A DNA stretch of 64,000 bases, taken from Caulobacter sp. X. Lineage in GTDB: Bacteria; Pseudomonadota; Alphaproteobacteria; Caulobacterales; Caulobacteraceae. The stretch is taken from the NCBI RefSeq assembly GCF_002742635.1, contig NZ_PEGF01000002.1:806001-870000 (forward strand), read 5' to 3'. The translations under genes were made by a program, and so were the position numbers. Shown here in pieces: positions 9,372 through 17,944 of the stretch. Position 1 is the stretch's first letter, and each line of letters starts with the position of its first letter. The notes beneath the pieces were generated by a model, which made no database searches, was not told the origin of the DNA, and saw nothing but the letters and a program-made list of their open reading frames with translations.

Positions 9372-9845
9372 ATGGAAAAAGTGCCGATGACCGTCGGGGG
9401 TTATCAGACCCTCGACGAAGAACTGAAGCGTTTGAAGACCATCGAACGACCGGCGGTGATCGCCGCGATCGCCGAGGCGCGCTCGCACGGCGATCTTTCG
9501 GAAAACGCCGAGTATCACGCCGCCAAGGAGCGTCAGGGCTGGATCGAAGGCCAGATCGCCGAGATCGAGGACAAGATCGCCCGCGCCCAGGTCATCGACG
9601 TGTCCAAACTCTCGGGCAAGCAGGTCAAGTTCGGCGCCACCGTCTCGGTGATCGACGAGGACACCGAGGAAGAGGCGCGCTACCAGATCGTGGGCGACCA
9701 CGAGGCCGACGTGAAGTCGGGCCGCATCTCGCTGTCCTCGCCGCTGTCGCGCGCGATGATCGGCAAGGAAGTCGGCGAGGTGGTCGAGGTCAACACGCCC
9801 GGCGGCGTGAAGGCCTACGAGATCACCAAGGTCGAGTGGCTGTAA
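9372..9845 (+). CDS. greA: Transcription elongation factor GreA
   Basis: A 157-residue GreA that binds the RNA polymerase secondary channel and stimulates cleavage of backtracked RNA. Seen: N-terminal coiled coil (about 1-75) with [16 protein letters not shown] and the catalytic acidic tip [18 protein letters not shown], then the FKBP-like C-terminal domain (FGATVSVID ... [20 protein letters not shown]). The ATG at 9372 begins the canonical EKVPMT start; the frame is open further upstream (9273), but that part crosses repeat-like sequence. No strong ribosome site is visible. A clear terminator follows at 9887. Confidence 0.97.
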   Translation: MEKVPMTVGGYQTLDEELKRLKTIERPAVIAAIAEARSHGDLSENAEYHAAKERQGWIEGQIAEIEDKIARAQVIDVSKLSGKQVKFGATVSVIDEDTEEEARYQIVGDHEADVKSGRISLSSPLSRAMIGKEVGEVVEVNTPGGVKAYEITKVEWL

Positions 9846-9886
9846 GGCGGCTCGCCTTAGCTAAGCCACAAGTCTGATCGAACTAG

Positions 9887-9930
9887 ACAAGGCCGTTCCA
9901 GGCGTTCGCCAGGACACGGCCTTGTTTCGT
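9887..9930 (+). terminator. Rho-independent terminator after greA
   Basis: Perfect 10-bp stem ACAAGGCCGT (9887-9896) / ACGGCCTTGT (9916-9925) around a 19-base loop that itself contains GGCG-TT-CGCC, followed by T-rich TTCGTTTT. It sits 42 bases after the greA stop and just ahead of the next gene. Confidence 0.85.
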
Positions 9931-9950
9931 TTTGCGTTTGGGGTGACGAC

Positions 9951-11042
9951 GTGACCGAAGCGCCGAAGCGTCCGCTCAAGGTCTGGGCCGTGTCCGACGG
10001 CCGCGCCGGCATCGAGGCCCAGGTCGTGGGCCTGGCCGACGCCCTCTCGCGCCTGGTCCCCTGCGAGGTCACGGTCAAGCGCGTGGGTTGGAAGGGCCGC
10101 ACGGGCCGGCTGCCCTGGTGGCTGAATCTCTTTCCGCGCCGCTGGCTGACGCCGGAGAGCGACATCCCCGGACCCAAGGACGCCGAGGCCTGGCCCGACG
10201 TCTGGCTGGCCGCCGGCCGCGCCACCCTGCCCCTGTCGATCCGCGCCAAGCGCTGGTCGGGCGGCAAGACCTATGTCGTGCAGGTGCAGGATCCGCGCGT
10301 GCCGACCACCATGTTCGACCTGGTGATCCCGCCCAAGCATGACCGCCTGACCGGCGACAACGTGCTGCCGATCACCGGCTCGCCGCACCGGGTGACGCCC
10401 GAGCGCCTGGCCGCCGAGGCCAAGGCCTTCAAGCGCCTGATCGATCCGCTGCCGCGCCCGCGCGTGGCCGTGCTGATCGGCGGCAAGTCCAAGGCCTTTG
10501 ATCTTTCCAGCGAGCGCGCCGCCCAGATCGCCCACGCCATCCAGATCCCGCTGGAGCAGGAGGGCGGCTCGCTGATGATGACCTTCTCGCGCCGCACGCC
10601 CGAGCCGGCCCGCGCCCTGATGACGGCGCGCCTGCGCCACCTGCCGGGCGTGATCTGGAACGGGGAGGGGCCCAACCCCTACTTCGCCTTCCTGGCGGCG
10701 GCCGACTACATCCTGGTCACCGAGGATTCGACCAACATGGCGACCGAGGCGGCCTCGACCGGCAAGCCGGTGTTCGTGTTGAAGATGGACGGCCATAGCC
10801 TGAAGTTCCGCCTGTTCCACGAAGAGCTGGAGCGCATGGGCGCTGCGCGGCCCTACGGCGGAGCTTTCCACGGCTGGACCTACGCGCCGGTCAACGAGAC
10901 CGACCGCGCCGCGCGCGAGGTGCTGGCGCGGCTGGGGCTGGAGATTTCGGAAGGCAAGCCGAAGCGGAAGCAGCGCGTGAAGACCCCTCTCCCAACGGGA
11001 GAGGGCGGGGCCCAGCCCGACGAAGGCGGGATGGGAGGGTGA
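9951..11042 (+). CDS. ELM1/GtrOC1-family protein
   Basis: A 363-residue member of the mitochondrial-fission-ELM1-like family (formerly DUF1022), which has a GT-B-like fold; the biochemical role in bacteria is unsettled. Seen: N-terminal VWAVSDGRAGIEAQVVGLADAL, central VQVQDPR and DLVIPPKHD, the IGGKSKAF loop, and C-terminal YILVTEDSTNMATEAASTGKPVFV, a nucleotide-sugar-type binding region. It starts with GTG at 9951. The last 19 or so residues (from KTPLPTGEGG) are encoded by an intergenic repeat of family A, so the native protein probably once ended near residue 343. Confidence 0.85.
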   Translation: MTEAPKRPLKVWAVSDGRAGIEAQVVGLADALSRLVPCEVTVKRVGWKGRTGRLPWWLNLFPRRWLTPESDIPGPKDAEAWPDVWLAAGRATLPLSIRAKRWSGGKTYVVQVQDPRVPTTMFDLVIPPKHDRLTGDNVLPITGSPHRVTPERLAAEAKAFKRLIDPLPRPRVAVLIGGKSKAFDLSSERAAQIAHAIQIPLEQEGGSLMMTFSRRTPEPARALMTARLRHLPGVIWNGEGPNPYFAFLAAADYILVTEDSTNMATEAASTGKPVFVLKMDGHSLKFRLFHEELERMGAARPYGGAFHGWTYAPVNETDRAAREVLARLGLEISEGKPKRKQRVKTPLPTGEGGAQPDEGGMGG

Positions 11043-11160
11043 GGGGGCCGGCCGCTGGCCGGTAAGGTCCTCGATCCCAATCCCCTCCTGACAGGGTGAA
11101 ATCCCTCACCCTCCCACCGCTTCGCGGCGGGCCCCGCCCTCTCCCCGTGGGAGAGGGTTT
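10984..11160. repeat. Family A repeat, inverted pair
   Basis: Two inverted copies of the same GC-rich unit (10984-11047 and 11102-11160), each with a CCTCTCCC / GGGAGAGG mini-hairpin and a GGGAGGGTGAGGG end, separated by about 54 bases. The left copy supplies the 3' end of the ELM1-like gene; the right copy ends five bases before the stop of the HPP-CBS gene. Other copies are at 24951, 51194 and 62271. Confidence 0.8.
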
Positions 11161-11164
11161 TTCT

Positions 11165-12259
11165 TTAGGCCGCCACCACGGCCTCGACGACGTGGGCGCG
11201 GTAGAGCGCCGCGATCAGGTCGGTCTGGGTGATCACGCCGATCAGCCGACGCTCGGCGTCGACGACCATGGCCTCGTGCGCGTGGCCGCTGGACAGGATC
11301 GGCAGCAGGGCGGTGATCGGCGTGTCCGTCGTCACCTTGCGGACCACCGGATCCAGCGCCGCCTCGACCGCGCGGCCCAGATTGGCCTGCAGCTCGGCGC
11401 GGCGGGCCATGCCGATCACGCGACCGGCCTCGTCCACCACCGGCGCGACGCGCAGCTCGTGCTCGCGCAGATGGGCGAGGGCGCTTTCGGCCGACTGGTC
11501 GCGCCGCAGCTTGATCACGTCGCGGGACATCACGTCGCCGCAGCGGATCTGGTTGTGTAGGCGCTGGGCGGCCGACAGCTCGACCTGGCGGAACAGGGCG
11601 TCGAGGTCCTCGCGGCTGACGTCCAGCAGCTCGCCATAGCGGGCCAGGGCCTGGTCGAGGTCGAGGGCGCTGAAGCCGACGCGCGCCGCGGGGGCGGGGT
11701 CCTTGGTGTGGTGCGGGCTGGCGGGCGCGACCGGCGCCCGGTGCGGATAGGCGTGGCCGGTCAGGCGTCCCCAGGCGATCCCCGCGCCGGTCAGCAGCAG
11801 GGAGTCCAGCGCCACCGGATTGAGGGCGAACAGATAGCCGGCCTTGGCGACGGCGGGACCGCCGATCACGCAGATCAGCGCCACGGCGCCGCCGGGCGGG
11901 TGCAGGCAGCCCAGCAGCATCATGGTCGCGATCGCCAGGCCCACGGCCAGCGGCGCGGCGATCAGAGGCTGCGGGATCAGCAGGGCGACGGTGATCCCGA
12001 CCAGGGCCGAGACGATGTTGCCGCCCAGGACGGACCTCGGCTGGGCCAGGGGACTGGCCGGCACGGCGAAGACCAGCACCGCCGAGGCGCCGATCGGGGC
12101 GACCAGCAGCGGATGCAGCCAGTCTCCGCCGCCCACCGCCAGTCGCCCCAGAAGGCCGGCGACCAGCAACCCCAGCAGCGCGCCGCCGCCGCCGCGCAGG
12201 GCGTCGACCGGACGGATGGGCGTCTTGCCGCGAACGAGGGCGTGGAGGCGGGAGCTCAT
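11165..12259 (-). CDS. HPP-family integral membrane protein with tandem CBS domains
   Basis: A 364-residue protein. The N-terminal half is an HPP domain with four to five membrane spans and the family signature GCLHPPGGAVAL (about residues 117-128), a family with nitrite/anion transport links in plastids and cyanobacteria. The C-terminal third is a pair of CBS motifs (DVMSRDVIKLRRDQ and VTTDTPITALLPIL), which bind adenine nucleotides and usually gate transport. Seen: spans at about 25-45, 48-68, 80-100, 103-125 and 135-160. Substrate unknown; the fused CBS pair suggests energy-state control. Confidence 0.9.
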   Translation of the reverse strand: MSSRLHALVRGKTPIRPVDALRGGGGALLGLLVAGLLGRLAVGGGDWLHPLLVAPIGASAVLVFAVPASPLAQPRSVLGGNIVSALVGITVALLIPQPLIAAPLAVGLAIATMMLLGCLHPPGGAVALICVIGGPAVAKAGYLFALNPVALDSLLLTGAGIAWGRLTGHAYPHRAPVAPASPHHTKDPAPAARVGFSALDLDQALARYGELLDVSREDLDALFRQVELSAAQRLHNQIRCGDVMSRDVIKLRRDQSAESALAHLREHELRVAPVVDEAGRVIGMARRAELQANLGRAVEAALDPVVRKVTTDTPITALLPILSSGHAHEAMVVDAERRLIGVITQTDLIAALYRAHVVEAVVAA

Positions 12260-12331
12260 GGCCGCGCTCTTAGACCGCGCGGGCCGCCGGGTCTTTCCGT
12301 TTTTTGTACAGGCGGTTCAAGAAAAGGACGT

Positions 12332-12778
12332 CTACCCCTCCGATCTCCCCGGCGGATGCTCAAGCGCCGTGAGATCTGGCTCCACCCAGCCCCGTCGCGC
12401 CTCGACCGAGAACAGGCGCTCGCGCGACCAGTAGGTCAGCGGCCAGGCCTTGTCGCCCATCGGCGTCGCCAGCAGGCGCGCGACGGCCTCGGCGTCGTCC
12501 GTTCCCGGCGGCAGGGCGGCGACCAAGGCGCGGATGGCGGCCAGATAGGCCTGGGTGATGGTCTCGTGATAGCCGCTGGCGTCGTCGTTCACCCCGCCGA
12601 CCGAGACGTTGTAGCTCTGGATGATCCCCGGCAGATCGCGCTCGAGCCCCGCGTCGCGGGTGCGGACGAGGCGCAGCGTGGCGGCCAGGTGCGCGGCGTG
12701 GGTCCAGCGATCCTTGGGCAAGGTGCGGGCGACCAGTCCCTCGGCGAGGGCGGCGATCTCTTGGGCGGTATAGGTCAT
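12332..12778 (-). CDS. Conserved hypothetical protein
   Basis: A 148-residue soluble helical protein. Recognisable blocks are LPKDRWTHAAHLAATLRLV, SYNVSVGGVNDDASGYHETITQAYLAA and KAWPLTYWSRERLFSVEARRGW. The clustered His (THAAH, YHETIT) and Asp residues could bind a ligand or metal, but no family function is known to me. The C-terminal PDLTALEHPP ends ahead of the HPP gene on the same strand, with a 72-base gap. Confidence 0.75.
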   Translation of the reverse strand: MTYTAQEIAALAEGLVARTLPKDRWTHAAHLAATLRLVRTRDAGLERDLPGIIQSYNVSVGGVNDDASGYHETITQAYLAAIRALVAALPPGTDDAEAVARLLATPMGDKAWPLTYWSRERLFSVEARRGWVEPDLTALEHPPGRSEG

Positions 12779-12815
12779 GGAACGGTGTTAGCCGATGGCG
12801 GCATGTCGTGGCTAG

Positions 12816-12948
12816 AGCGCCCCCTCCGTCTCGCCGCCTCTGGCGTCGATCCACCTCCCCCGCTGCGCGGGGGAGGAGGGGAGCTTCCTCCTCACCCGTG
12901 AAACGGGGGAGGTGGCGCGCGGCGAAGCCGCGTGACGGAGGGGGCGCT
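12816..12948. repeat. Family B repeat, complete element
   Basis: A 133-base imperfect palindrome whose ends are AGCGCCCCCTCCGTC (12816) and GACGGAGGGGGCGCT (to 12948), with internal ACCTCCCCCG / CGGGGGAGGT hairpins. The right end overlaps the stop codon of the glycerate-kinase-like gene (12947-12949). Related elements lie at 49331, 55803, 57039 and 57564, and a half copy at 36201. Confidence 0.8.
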
Positions 12949-13834
12949 AAGCCAGAGCTTCTCGCGGCCGCCTTCGCTCATCCAACCTCACCACCACATC
13001 CGCCAGCCCCGGCAAATCCTCGCCGATCCATCGCGTCAGGCGCTCGTAGTGGGCGACGAAGCGGTCGAGGGCGGCGTCGTCCATCGCCAGTCCGGGATCG
13101 CGGCCCTCGGCGGCGAGGCGGGCGCGCAGGCGGGCCTCCTGCTGGCCGCGCCAGGCGCGAACGACGGCGAAGTCCGGGGCGGTCAGCAGCACCAGCCGGT
13201 CGAACCGCGCGAACAGCGCCGCGTAGGCGCCGGCGAGGGCCGCGTTGGCGAAGCCGCGCCAGGCGCCGTCCGGGTCCTCGTCGCGCTCCAGGGCGTTGAC
13301 CGGCGCGGTCAGCCTCGCCGCCGGCTGCGGCCGCGCGCCGACGCACCAGCCTTCCAGCAGCACGACATCGACCGGTCCCTCGATACGCGGCCAAGTCGCC
13401 TCCGGCGCGCGGTCGTCGGCGGCCTTGTCGAAGCGGGGGAGGGCGATGGTTTCCCGCCGTCCCAGGGCCTCCAGCACAGCCAGCCCCAGCGCCGGATCGT
13501 GCGTGCCGGGAACGCCGCGCGTCGCCAGCAGCGGATGGACCTCGCGGGCCAGCCCGGCGCGCTGGGCCTTGGTCAGGTAGAGGTCGTCGATCGACAGCGT
13601 CGCGACCTTCAGGCCCCGCGCCGCCAGCAGTCGCGCGACCAGGGCGGCCAGGGTCGACTTGCCCGAGCCCTGCGGCCCGCAGATCCCGACGACGAGGGGC
13701 GAGCGGCCTTCGCCAGCCCAGGCCGCCATCCGCGCCGCCAGCGGCCGGTGCAGGCGGTTCGCCAGATCCGCGAAGCTGTCGGGCAGGCCTTCGCCCTGGA
13801 TGAAGGCGGCGACGAGGTCGGCCTCGCTCGTCAT
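12947..13834 (-). CDS. D-glycerate 3-kinase-like P-loop kinase
   Basis: A 295-residue P-loop kinase related to plant-type glycerate kinase (GLYK/YggC group). Seen: Walker A GICGPQGSGKST (about residues 49-60), the lid/substrate region LSIDDLYLTKAQR, RGVPGTHD, and a Walker-B-like DVVLLEGWCVGARP. The usual reaction is ATP-dependent phosphorylation of D-glycerate to 3-phosphoglycerate. The ATG at 13834 shares one base with the stop of the upstream sensor kinase, so the two are translationally linked, an odd pairing. Substrate assignment is by family only. Confidence 0.82.
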   Translation of the reverse strand: MTSEADLVAAFIQGEGLPDSFADLANRLHRPLAARMAAWAGEGRSPLVVGICGPQGSGKSTLAALVARLLAARGLKVATLSIDDLYLTKAQRAGLAREVHPLLATRGVPGTHDPALGLAVLEALGRRETIALPRFDKAADDRAPEATWPRIEGPVDVVLLEGWCVGARPQPAARLTAPVNALERDEDPDGAWRGFANAALAGAYAALFARFDRLVLLTAPDFAVVRAWRGQQEARLRARLAAEGRDPGLAMDDAALDRFVAHYERLTRWIGEDLPGLADVVVRLDERRRPREALA

Positions 13835-15501
13835 CAGTACGGATTGGCCCAGCGCACCGTCTCGGGCAGCGGCAGGCTGGCCTCGAACACCAGGCCCTCG
13901 GCGCGGAAGTCGAAACGGGCGTGGCCTTTCTGCTCGCGCCGGATCGAGCTCTCGATCAGCCGGGTGCCAAAGCCCCGGGTCTTGGGCGGCGTGACCGGCG
14001 GGCCGCCGACGTCGCGCCAGGTGAAGGCGAGGTTGCCGGTCACCGGATCGAGCCGCCAGGAGACCTCGACCGCGCCGCCGGGAACCGACAACGCCCCGTA
14101 CTTGGCGCTGTTGGTCGCCAGCTCGTGGAACACCATCGACAGGCCGACGGCGGTGTGCGGGGCGAGGGCGACGGCGGGACCTTCGCGGCGAACCCGGCCG
14201 ACGTGCGCGCCCAGGGCCTTCTGGACCAGCTGGTCCATGTCGGCCTCGCGCCAGCCGGTCTTGGTCAGGAGATCGTGGGCGCCGGACAGGGCGATCAGCC
14301 GCTCGGTGAAGACCTCCACCGGCGCGCCGTCGGTCTTCAGGAAGGTCTGGCGGGCCAGGGCCTGGACGGTGGCCAGGGTGTTCTTCACCCGGTGGTTCAG
14401 CTCGTTGATCATCACGACCTGCCGCTCCTCGCGGGCCGTCAGCTCGCGGGAAGCCTCGCGCAGGGCCGAGTGGACGGCGGCGATCTCTTCCAGGCTGTCC
14501 GGATCCGAAGGCGGCAGGGTCTCGCCGCGCCCGATCGCGGCGGCGTCGCTGACCAGCCGCCGCATCTCGCCATTGATCCGGCGAGCGTAGATCAGCGACA
14601 GCGTGATGCCCAGGACCAGCAGCGCCAGGAACACCGCGCCGGCCAGGACGACCGAGCGGTTGACCGTGCTGGCAAGGTCGTCGCGCGGGATCGCCACCAC
14701 CAGGGTCCAACCGGTCTGGGGCGAGCGGGTGTAGGCGACCATGGTCGGCACGCCTTCCAGGGACTTGCTCTTGTTCACGCCCTCGGTCGAGTGGCGCAGG
14801 TTCTCCTCCATGTCCTTGGAGGCCAGGGCGCCAGTGAACTTCTCGTTCAGCCGCGAGCGGGCGATGACCCGGCGGTTGTTGTCCAGCAGGGTGGCGACCC
14901 AGCGGTCGGGCACGCGCTGCTGGCGGAACACCGAGGCGAACGAGGCCGACTCCACGACATAGGACAGGACATAGGGCTGACCCTTGACCAGGATCGGCGT
15001 GGCGACCGTGATCACCGGCTTGCCGGCCACCTTGCCTTGCCGCAGGTCGGAAATCTTGCTGCGCCCCGCCAGCAGGGCGCTGGTTAGCTCATTGGCGCGC
15101 GGCGAGATCGGCAGGGGCGCGCCATACGGCTTCAGCGTATTGAGGATCTGCTGCCCGTGGAGGTCGGACACCACGATCCAGCCGGGACGGCGCTGGACGA
15201 CGCGCTGGGCGCGGCGGTGGAAGTCTTCCCAGTCGCCGTTGATCAGGGCTTGGTCGCTGGCCAGGGTCTCGACCACGGCGACGCCGACGGCGGCCTGGCG
15301 ATCGACGGCGCCCGACAGCGCCCGCGCGGTGGTGACCAGTTGCTGATAGAGCTGTCCGCGAGACTCGCGATCCGCGCCCGCGAGCAGCAGCACCATGGAA
15401 ACGATGGCCGGGATCAGCAGGCTGACCGTCAGGAGCACCAGCCGCCCGCGCACCGTGCTAGCGCGGCGGCCGCCCAAATCGCCGCGATCCTGGTCCGTCA
15501 T
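13834..15501 (-). CDS. HWE-family sensor histidine kinase
   Basis: A 555-residue membrane sensor kinase. TM1 is at about residues 20-42, an extracytoplasmic Cache-like domain fills about 45-280 (GWIVVSDLHGQQ, ITVATPILVKGQPYVLSYVVE), TM2 is at about 285-308, then a HAMP-like linker and the catalytic core. The phosphoacceptor block INELNHRVKNTLATVQA and N-box HELATNSAKYGALS are typical of the HisKA_2/HWE group abundant in alphaproteobacteria, often linked to general stress signalling. No response regulator is adjacent; the next gene in the unit is a kinase of small molecules. Ligand unknown. Confidence 0.93.
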   Translation of the reverse strand: MTDQDRGDLGGRRASTVRGRLVLLTVSLLIPAIVSMVLLLAGADRESRGQLYQQLVTTARALSGAVDRQAAVGVAVVETLASDQALINGDWEDFHRRAQRVVQRRPGWIVVSDLHGQQILNTLKPYGAPLPISPRANELTSALLAGRSKISDLRQGKVAGKPVITVATPILVKGQPYVLSYVVESASFASVFRQQRVPDRWVATLLDNNRRVIARSRLNEKFTGALASKDMEENLRHSTEGVNKSKSLEGVPTMVAYTRSPQTGWTLVVAIPRDDLASTVNRSVVLAGAVFLALLVLGITLSLIYARRINGEMRRLVSDAAAIGRGETLPPSDPDSLEEIAAVHSALREASRELTAREERQVVMINELNHRVKNTLATVQALARQTFLKTDGAPVEVFTERLIALSGAHDLLTKTGWREADMDQLVQKALGAHVGRVRREGPAVALAPHTAVGLSMVFHELATNSAKYGALSVPGGAVEVSWRLDPVTGNLAFTWRDVGGPPVTPPKTRGFGTRLIESSIRREQKGHARFDFRAEGLVFEASLPLPETVRWANPY

Positions 15502-15670
15502 TCGTCGGCGCGCCCGCCTCGGCGAGGGCCCAGCATCGCCCTCATGACTTGTATATCGAAGCGAGTCGCGGACGGCGTCTTAAAAATCGCTGTTTTTCCC
15601 GAGCCTCGCCGGGCGGCGACGCACAGCGGAACCGTATCGCGGTCACGGGTTTGTGGGTTATGAGACGCCC

Positions 15671-16288
15671 ATGAAGTCCTTGCCCAACATCCTCACCAGC
15701 TCGCGCCTCGTGATGGCGCTGTTCATGTTCGTGGCCCTGGCGGCGGCGGCCGGCGCGGTGCCGTGGGTCAGCGATCAGCTAACGGCCGACGCCCAGCTGC
15801 GGCTGGAGCGCTGGGCGTTCTACGCCTTCGTGATCGCGGCGGTGACCGACTTCTTCGACGGCTGGCTGGCGCGCAAGCTGGACGCGGTCAGCGTCTGGGG
15901 CGCGATCCTCGACCCGATCGGCGATAAGATCCTGGTCTGCGGCGCCCTGCTGGGCCTGATGGCGCTGGGGCCCAATCCGCTGGTCGTGCTGCCGGCGGGC
16001 CTGATCCTGTTCCGCGAGTTCACGGTCAGCGCCTTGCGCGAGGTCGGCGCCGGCAGGGGCGTCAAACTGCCGGTGACCCTGCTGGCCAAGTGGAAGACGA
16101 CCCTGCAGCTGGTCTCGATCGGCGCCGAGATGGTCCTGGCCTCGTGGGGCGCGTTCGGTCTGCCGCAAGAGCCGTCGATGATCGGCGGCTTCACGCTGGT
16201 CGCCCACGGCCTGCTGTGGCTGGCGACCCTGGTGACCCTGATCACCGGCGCCCAGTACTGGGAAGCGGCGCGCAAGGCGCTGGCTTAG
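15671..16288 (+). CDS. pgsA: CDP-diacylglycerol--glycerol-3-phosphate 3-phosphatidyltransferase
   Basis: A 205-residue membrane enzyme making phosphatidylglycerol phosphate from CDP-diacylglycerol and glycerol-3-phosphate. The CDP-alcohol phosphotransferase motif DG-x2-AR-x8-G-x3-D-x3-D is intact (DGWLARKL ... GAILDPIGDK). Four to six spans are visible. I chose ATG 15671 (MKSLPNILTSSR), the canonical PgsA start, over GTG 15653. It converges with a 59-residue gene only nine bases away. Confidence 0.95.
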   Translation: MKSLPNILTSSRLVMALFMFVALAAAAGAVPWVSDQLTADAQLRLERWAFYAFVIAAVTDFFDGWLARKLDAVSVWGAILDPIGDKILVCGALLGLMALGPNPLVVLPAGLILFREFTVSALREVGAGRGVKLPVTLLAKWKTTLQLVSIGAEMVLASWGAFGLPQEPSMIGGFTLVAHGLLWLATLVTLITGAQYWEAARKALA

Positions 16289-16296
16289 GCCGAGCG

Positions 16297-16476
16297 TTAG
16301 CGCCCCCCGCGCCCGACCGAGCGACGGCGCGAGGCCTCGCGTTCCAGGGGGGTGATCACCTCGGCGACGGCGCGGCGCTGCTCGGGCGTGCCGGTGACAT
16401 CCAGGCGGCGGGCGTTGGCGAGCAGGGCTTTCAGTTCAGCGTCGCGGAGCGTGGGGATCTTTTCGAGAAGGGTCAT
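16297..16476 (-). CDS. Small basic protein of 59 residues, unknown function
   Basis: Read directly from the sequence: ATG at 16476, stop at 16297, with AAGGAG six bases upstream of the start. The product begins MTLLEKIPTLRDAELKALL, predicted helical with a Leu-rich N-terminus, then GTPEQRRAVAEVITPLERE and an Arg-rich tail ending RRRSVGRGGR. It could be a nucleic-acid-binding or regulatory peptide. I do not recognise a family. It converges with pgsA and is divergent from cspA. Confidence 0.7.
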   Translation of the reverse strand: MTLLEKIPTLRDAELKALLANARRLDVTGTPEQRRAVAEVITPLEREASRRRSVGRGGR

Positions 16477-16757
16477 GGAAAGCTCCTTGTTCGACGCCGG
16501 AAAAATCGACGCATCCCCATGAAAACGCTTGAGGTCCAGCTTGGCTCCGCTGGCCTGACAAAGTCGTGCGAAAATATTTTTCTTGTTATTTCCTAGAAGT
16601 CCTCCAAGATAAGGCTATCGAATTCGCTGCCGCTCGGCCTGCTATTCCTTGCTCCGCGAGCCGGAGCGCCGGACGCGCCTTCCGAACTTCCAACGAAATT
16701 TGATCGTCGGCCGAGACGTTTTCGGTCGGCGAACACATGCCTACAAGGATACTCACC

Positions 16758-16967
16758 ATGGCTACTGGAACCGTGAAGTGGTTCAATTCCGCCAAGGGTT
16801 TTGGCTTCATCCAGCCGGACAACGGCGGCCAGGACATCTTCGTCCACATCTCGGCCGTTGAACGCGCCGGCATGAACGGCCTGAACGAAGGCCAGAAGCT
16901 GTCGTACGAGCCGGAAGTCGACCGCCGCAGCGGCAAGACCTCGGCTGGTCAGCTGCAATCGGCTTAA
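16758..16967 (+). CDS. cspA: Cold-shock domain protein
   Basis: A 69-residue CspA-type OB-fold RNA/ssDNA-binding protein. RNP1 (KGFGFI) and RNP2 (DIFVHIS) are intact in [20 protein letters not shown] ... [13 protein letters not shown]. The start ATG at 16758 has AAGGA (16745-16749) upstream. The 280-base region before it is AT-richer than the surroundings and could hold a long leader as in other csp genes, but I identify no specific cold-box. Followed by two strong hairpins. Confidence 0.95.
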   Translation: MATGTVKWFNSAKGFGFIQPDNGGQDIFVHISAVERAGMNGLNEGQKLSYEPEVDRRSGKTSAGQLQSA

Positions 16968-16983
16968 TCGCTGACGCTCTTCA

Positions 16984-17034
16984 CGGACCTCCGGGTCCGT
17001 AACGGAACAGGCCGGCGCATGCGCCGGCCTGTTT
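16984..17034 (+). terminator. Double hairpin terminator after cspA
   Basis: A first hairpin (ACGGACC / GGTCCGT, 16984-17001) is followed by a 28-base perfect palindrome centred on GCATGC (17007-17034), with TTTTCGTTT after it. A terminator for cspA. Confidence 0.85.
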
Positions 17035-17102
17035 TCGTTTGGGGGACTGTTTCGCTCGGCGGTCTAGCCGGCGCTCGCGCCGGCCAGCGCCTGTTCAAGG
17101 TC

Positions 17103-17309
17103 TCAGATCGCGAAGCCGTTTTCTCCCGACACGCGGATCTGGCAAGCGTGCCCCTGCTGCATGTGCTCGCGCGCCCGCTTGGCGGCGGAGGCCTTGGCGA
17201 TGTCCTTTTCCACCGAGGCGCCGAAGAACACGCCGCCCTCCTCGGCGGCCCAGAGAGCGCCGCTGCGGCAGACGGTGATGATGATGCGTTCGAGGATGGG
17301 TTTGGCCAT
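17103..17309 (-). CDS. Small conserved protein, DUF2188-like
   Basis: A 68-residue protein starting at ATG 17309 with AGGAG seven bases upstream; the longer frame to 17459 is not used. Pattern: IIITVCRSGALWAAEEGG, a short beta-hairpin, FFGASVEKDIAKASAAKRAREHMQ (helix) and QIRVSGENGFAI (strand). The beta-alpha-beta layout with a W-x-[VA] core resembles DUF2188 proteins, but I am not certain. It lies 68 bases after a 96-residue gene on the same strand and may be co-transcribed. Confidence 0.7.
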   Translation of the reverse strand: MAKPILERIIITVCRSGALWAAEEGGVFFGASVEKDIAKASAAKRAREHMQQGHACQIRVSGENGFAI

Positions 17310-17377
17310 CGGGATCTCCTGAAGGTGATGGGGTGGCCGTGCGCGGTCGTTGACGCGCGGTGGAAGACGGGGCGAGG

Positions 17378-17668
17378 TCAGGGGCGGGGCGTGTCGTCCG
17401 CCGGACGGTCGCCATGGCGCTGTTCCAGATAGGCCAGCCCCTCGCGCGTCGGCAGCCATCCGCCGCGCCCGTGGCGGGCCAGGCCGAGGCTGGCCAGCTG
17501 CTGGACGTCGCGGATGTTCACCGCCTCCAGCTGGCCCGAGCGCGCCCGACGCTCAAGTTGGCGCAGAGTCCGCTGCGCCTCGACCGACAAGCCGCGCGGA
17601 CCCAGGTCGTTCTCGTCGTTCGAAACGACCCTCAGTCCAGCGGGCGGCGTGTCATCGTGGTGGGTCAT
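17378..17668 (-). CDS. Hypothetical protein, 96 residues
   Basis: Starts at ATG 17668, with AAGGG upstream. A polar N-terminus (MTHHDDTPPAG) is followed by a compact region SVEAQRTLRQLERRARSGQLEAVNIRDVQQLASLGLARHGRGGWLPTREGLAYLEQ spread over about residues 28-82. The helix-turn-helix spacing, with a W-x-PTREGLAYLE end, looks like a small winged-helix-type fold, but no family is recognised. Likely first gene of a two-gene unit with the 68-residue protein. Confidence 0.65.
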   Translation of the reverse strand: MTHHDDTPPAGLRVVSNDENDLGPRGLSVEAQRTLRQLERRARSGQLEAVNIRDVQQLASLGLARHGRGGWLPTREGLAYLEQRHGDRPADDTPRP

Positions 17669-17944
17669 TCCCGCCCTTTCGATTGTCTTCGGAGACGGGC
17701 CGACAAGCTTGGATCGGCGTATTGCTAGCCAATGTGGCTCTGGATTGGCGAGATTTTCCGCCCGTTCGATCAGAAAACCACATCACCTCAACTATCGATG
17801 TTGAGCCGAAGGCCAAGGAATGTGCGTTGGTCCCTGACGTAATTTCTAGAGAACCATGCAGCATTTTGCCGCGAAATGACAGTTTAACGCGTCAGTCAGG
17901 TCATTTTTATTTTGGACGCGGATCGCGAAGGCTGGGGCGCCGGC
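17669..17944. other. AT-rich intergenic stretch
   Basis: No convincing gene on either strand. Base composition is clearly more AT-rich than the window (for example the 17890-17920 stretch with CATTTTTATTTTGG), so it probably carries the promoter for the 96-residue gene and the 3' end of the 56-residue transcript. No terminator with a clear stem was found. Confidence 0.5.

Noticed and set aside
12816..12948. CRISPR array or tRNA cluster in the hairpin-rich intergenic DNA
   Set aside because: Copies are inverted, not direct evenly spaced repeats with unique spacers, and no cloverleaf could be folded.
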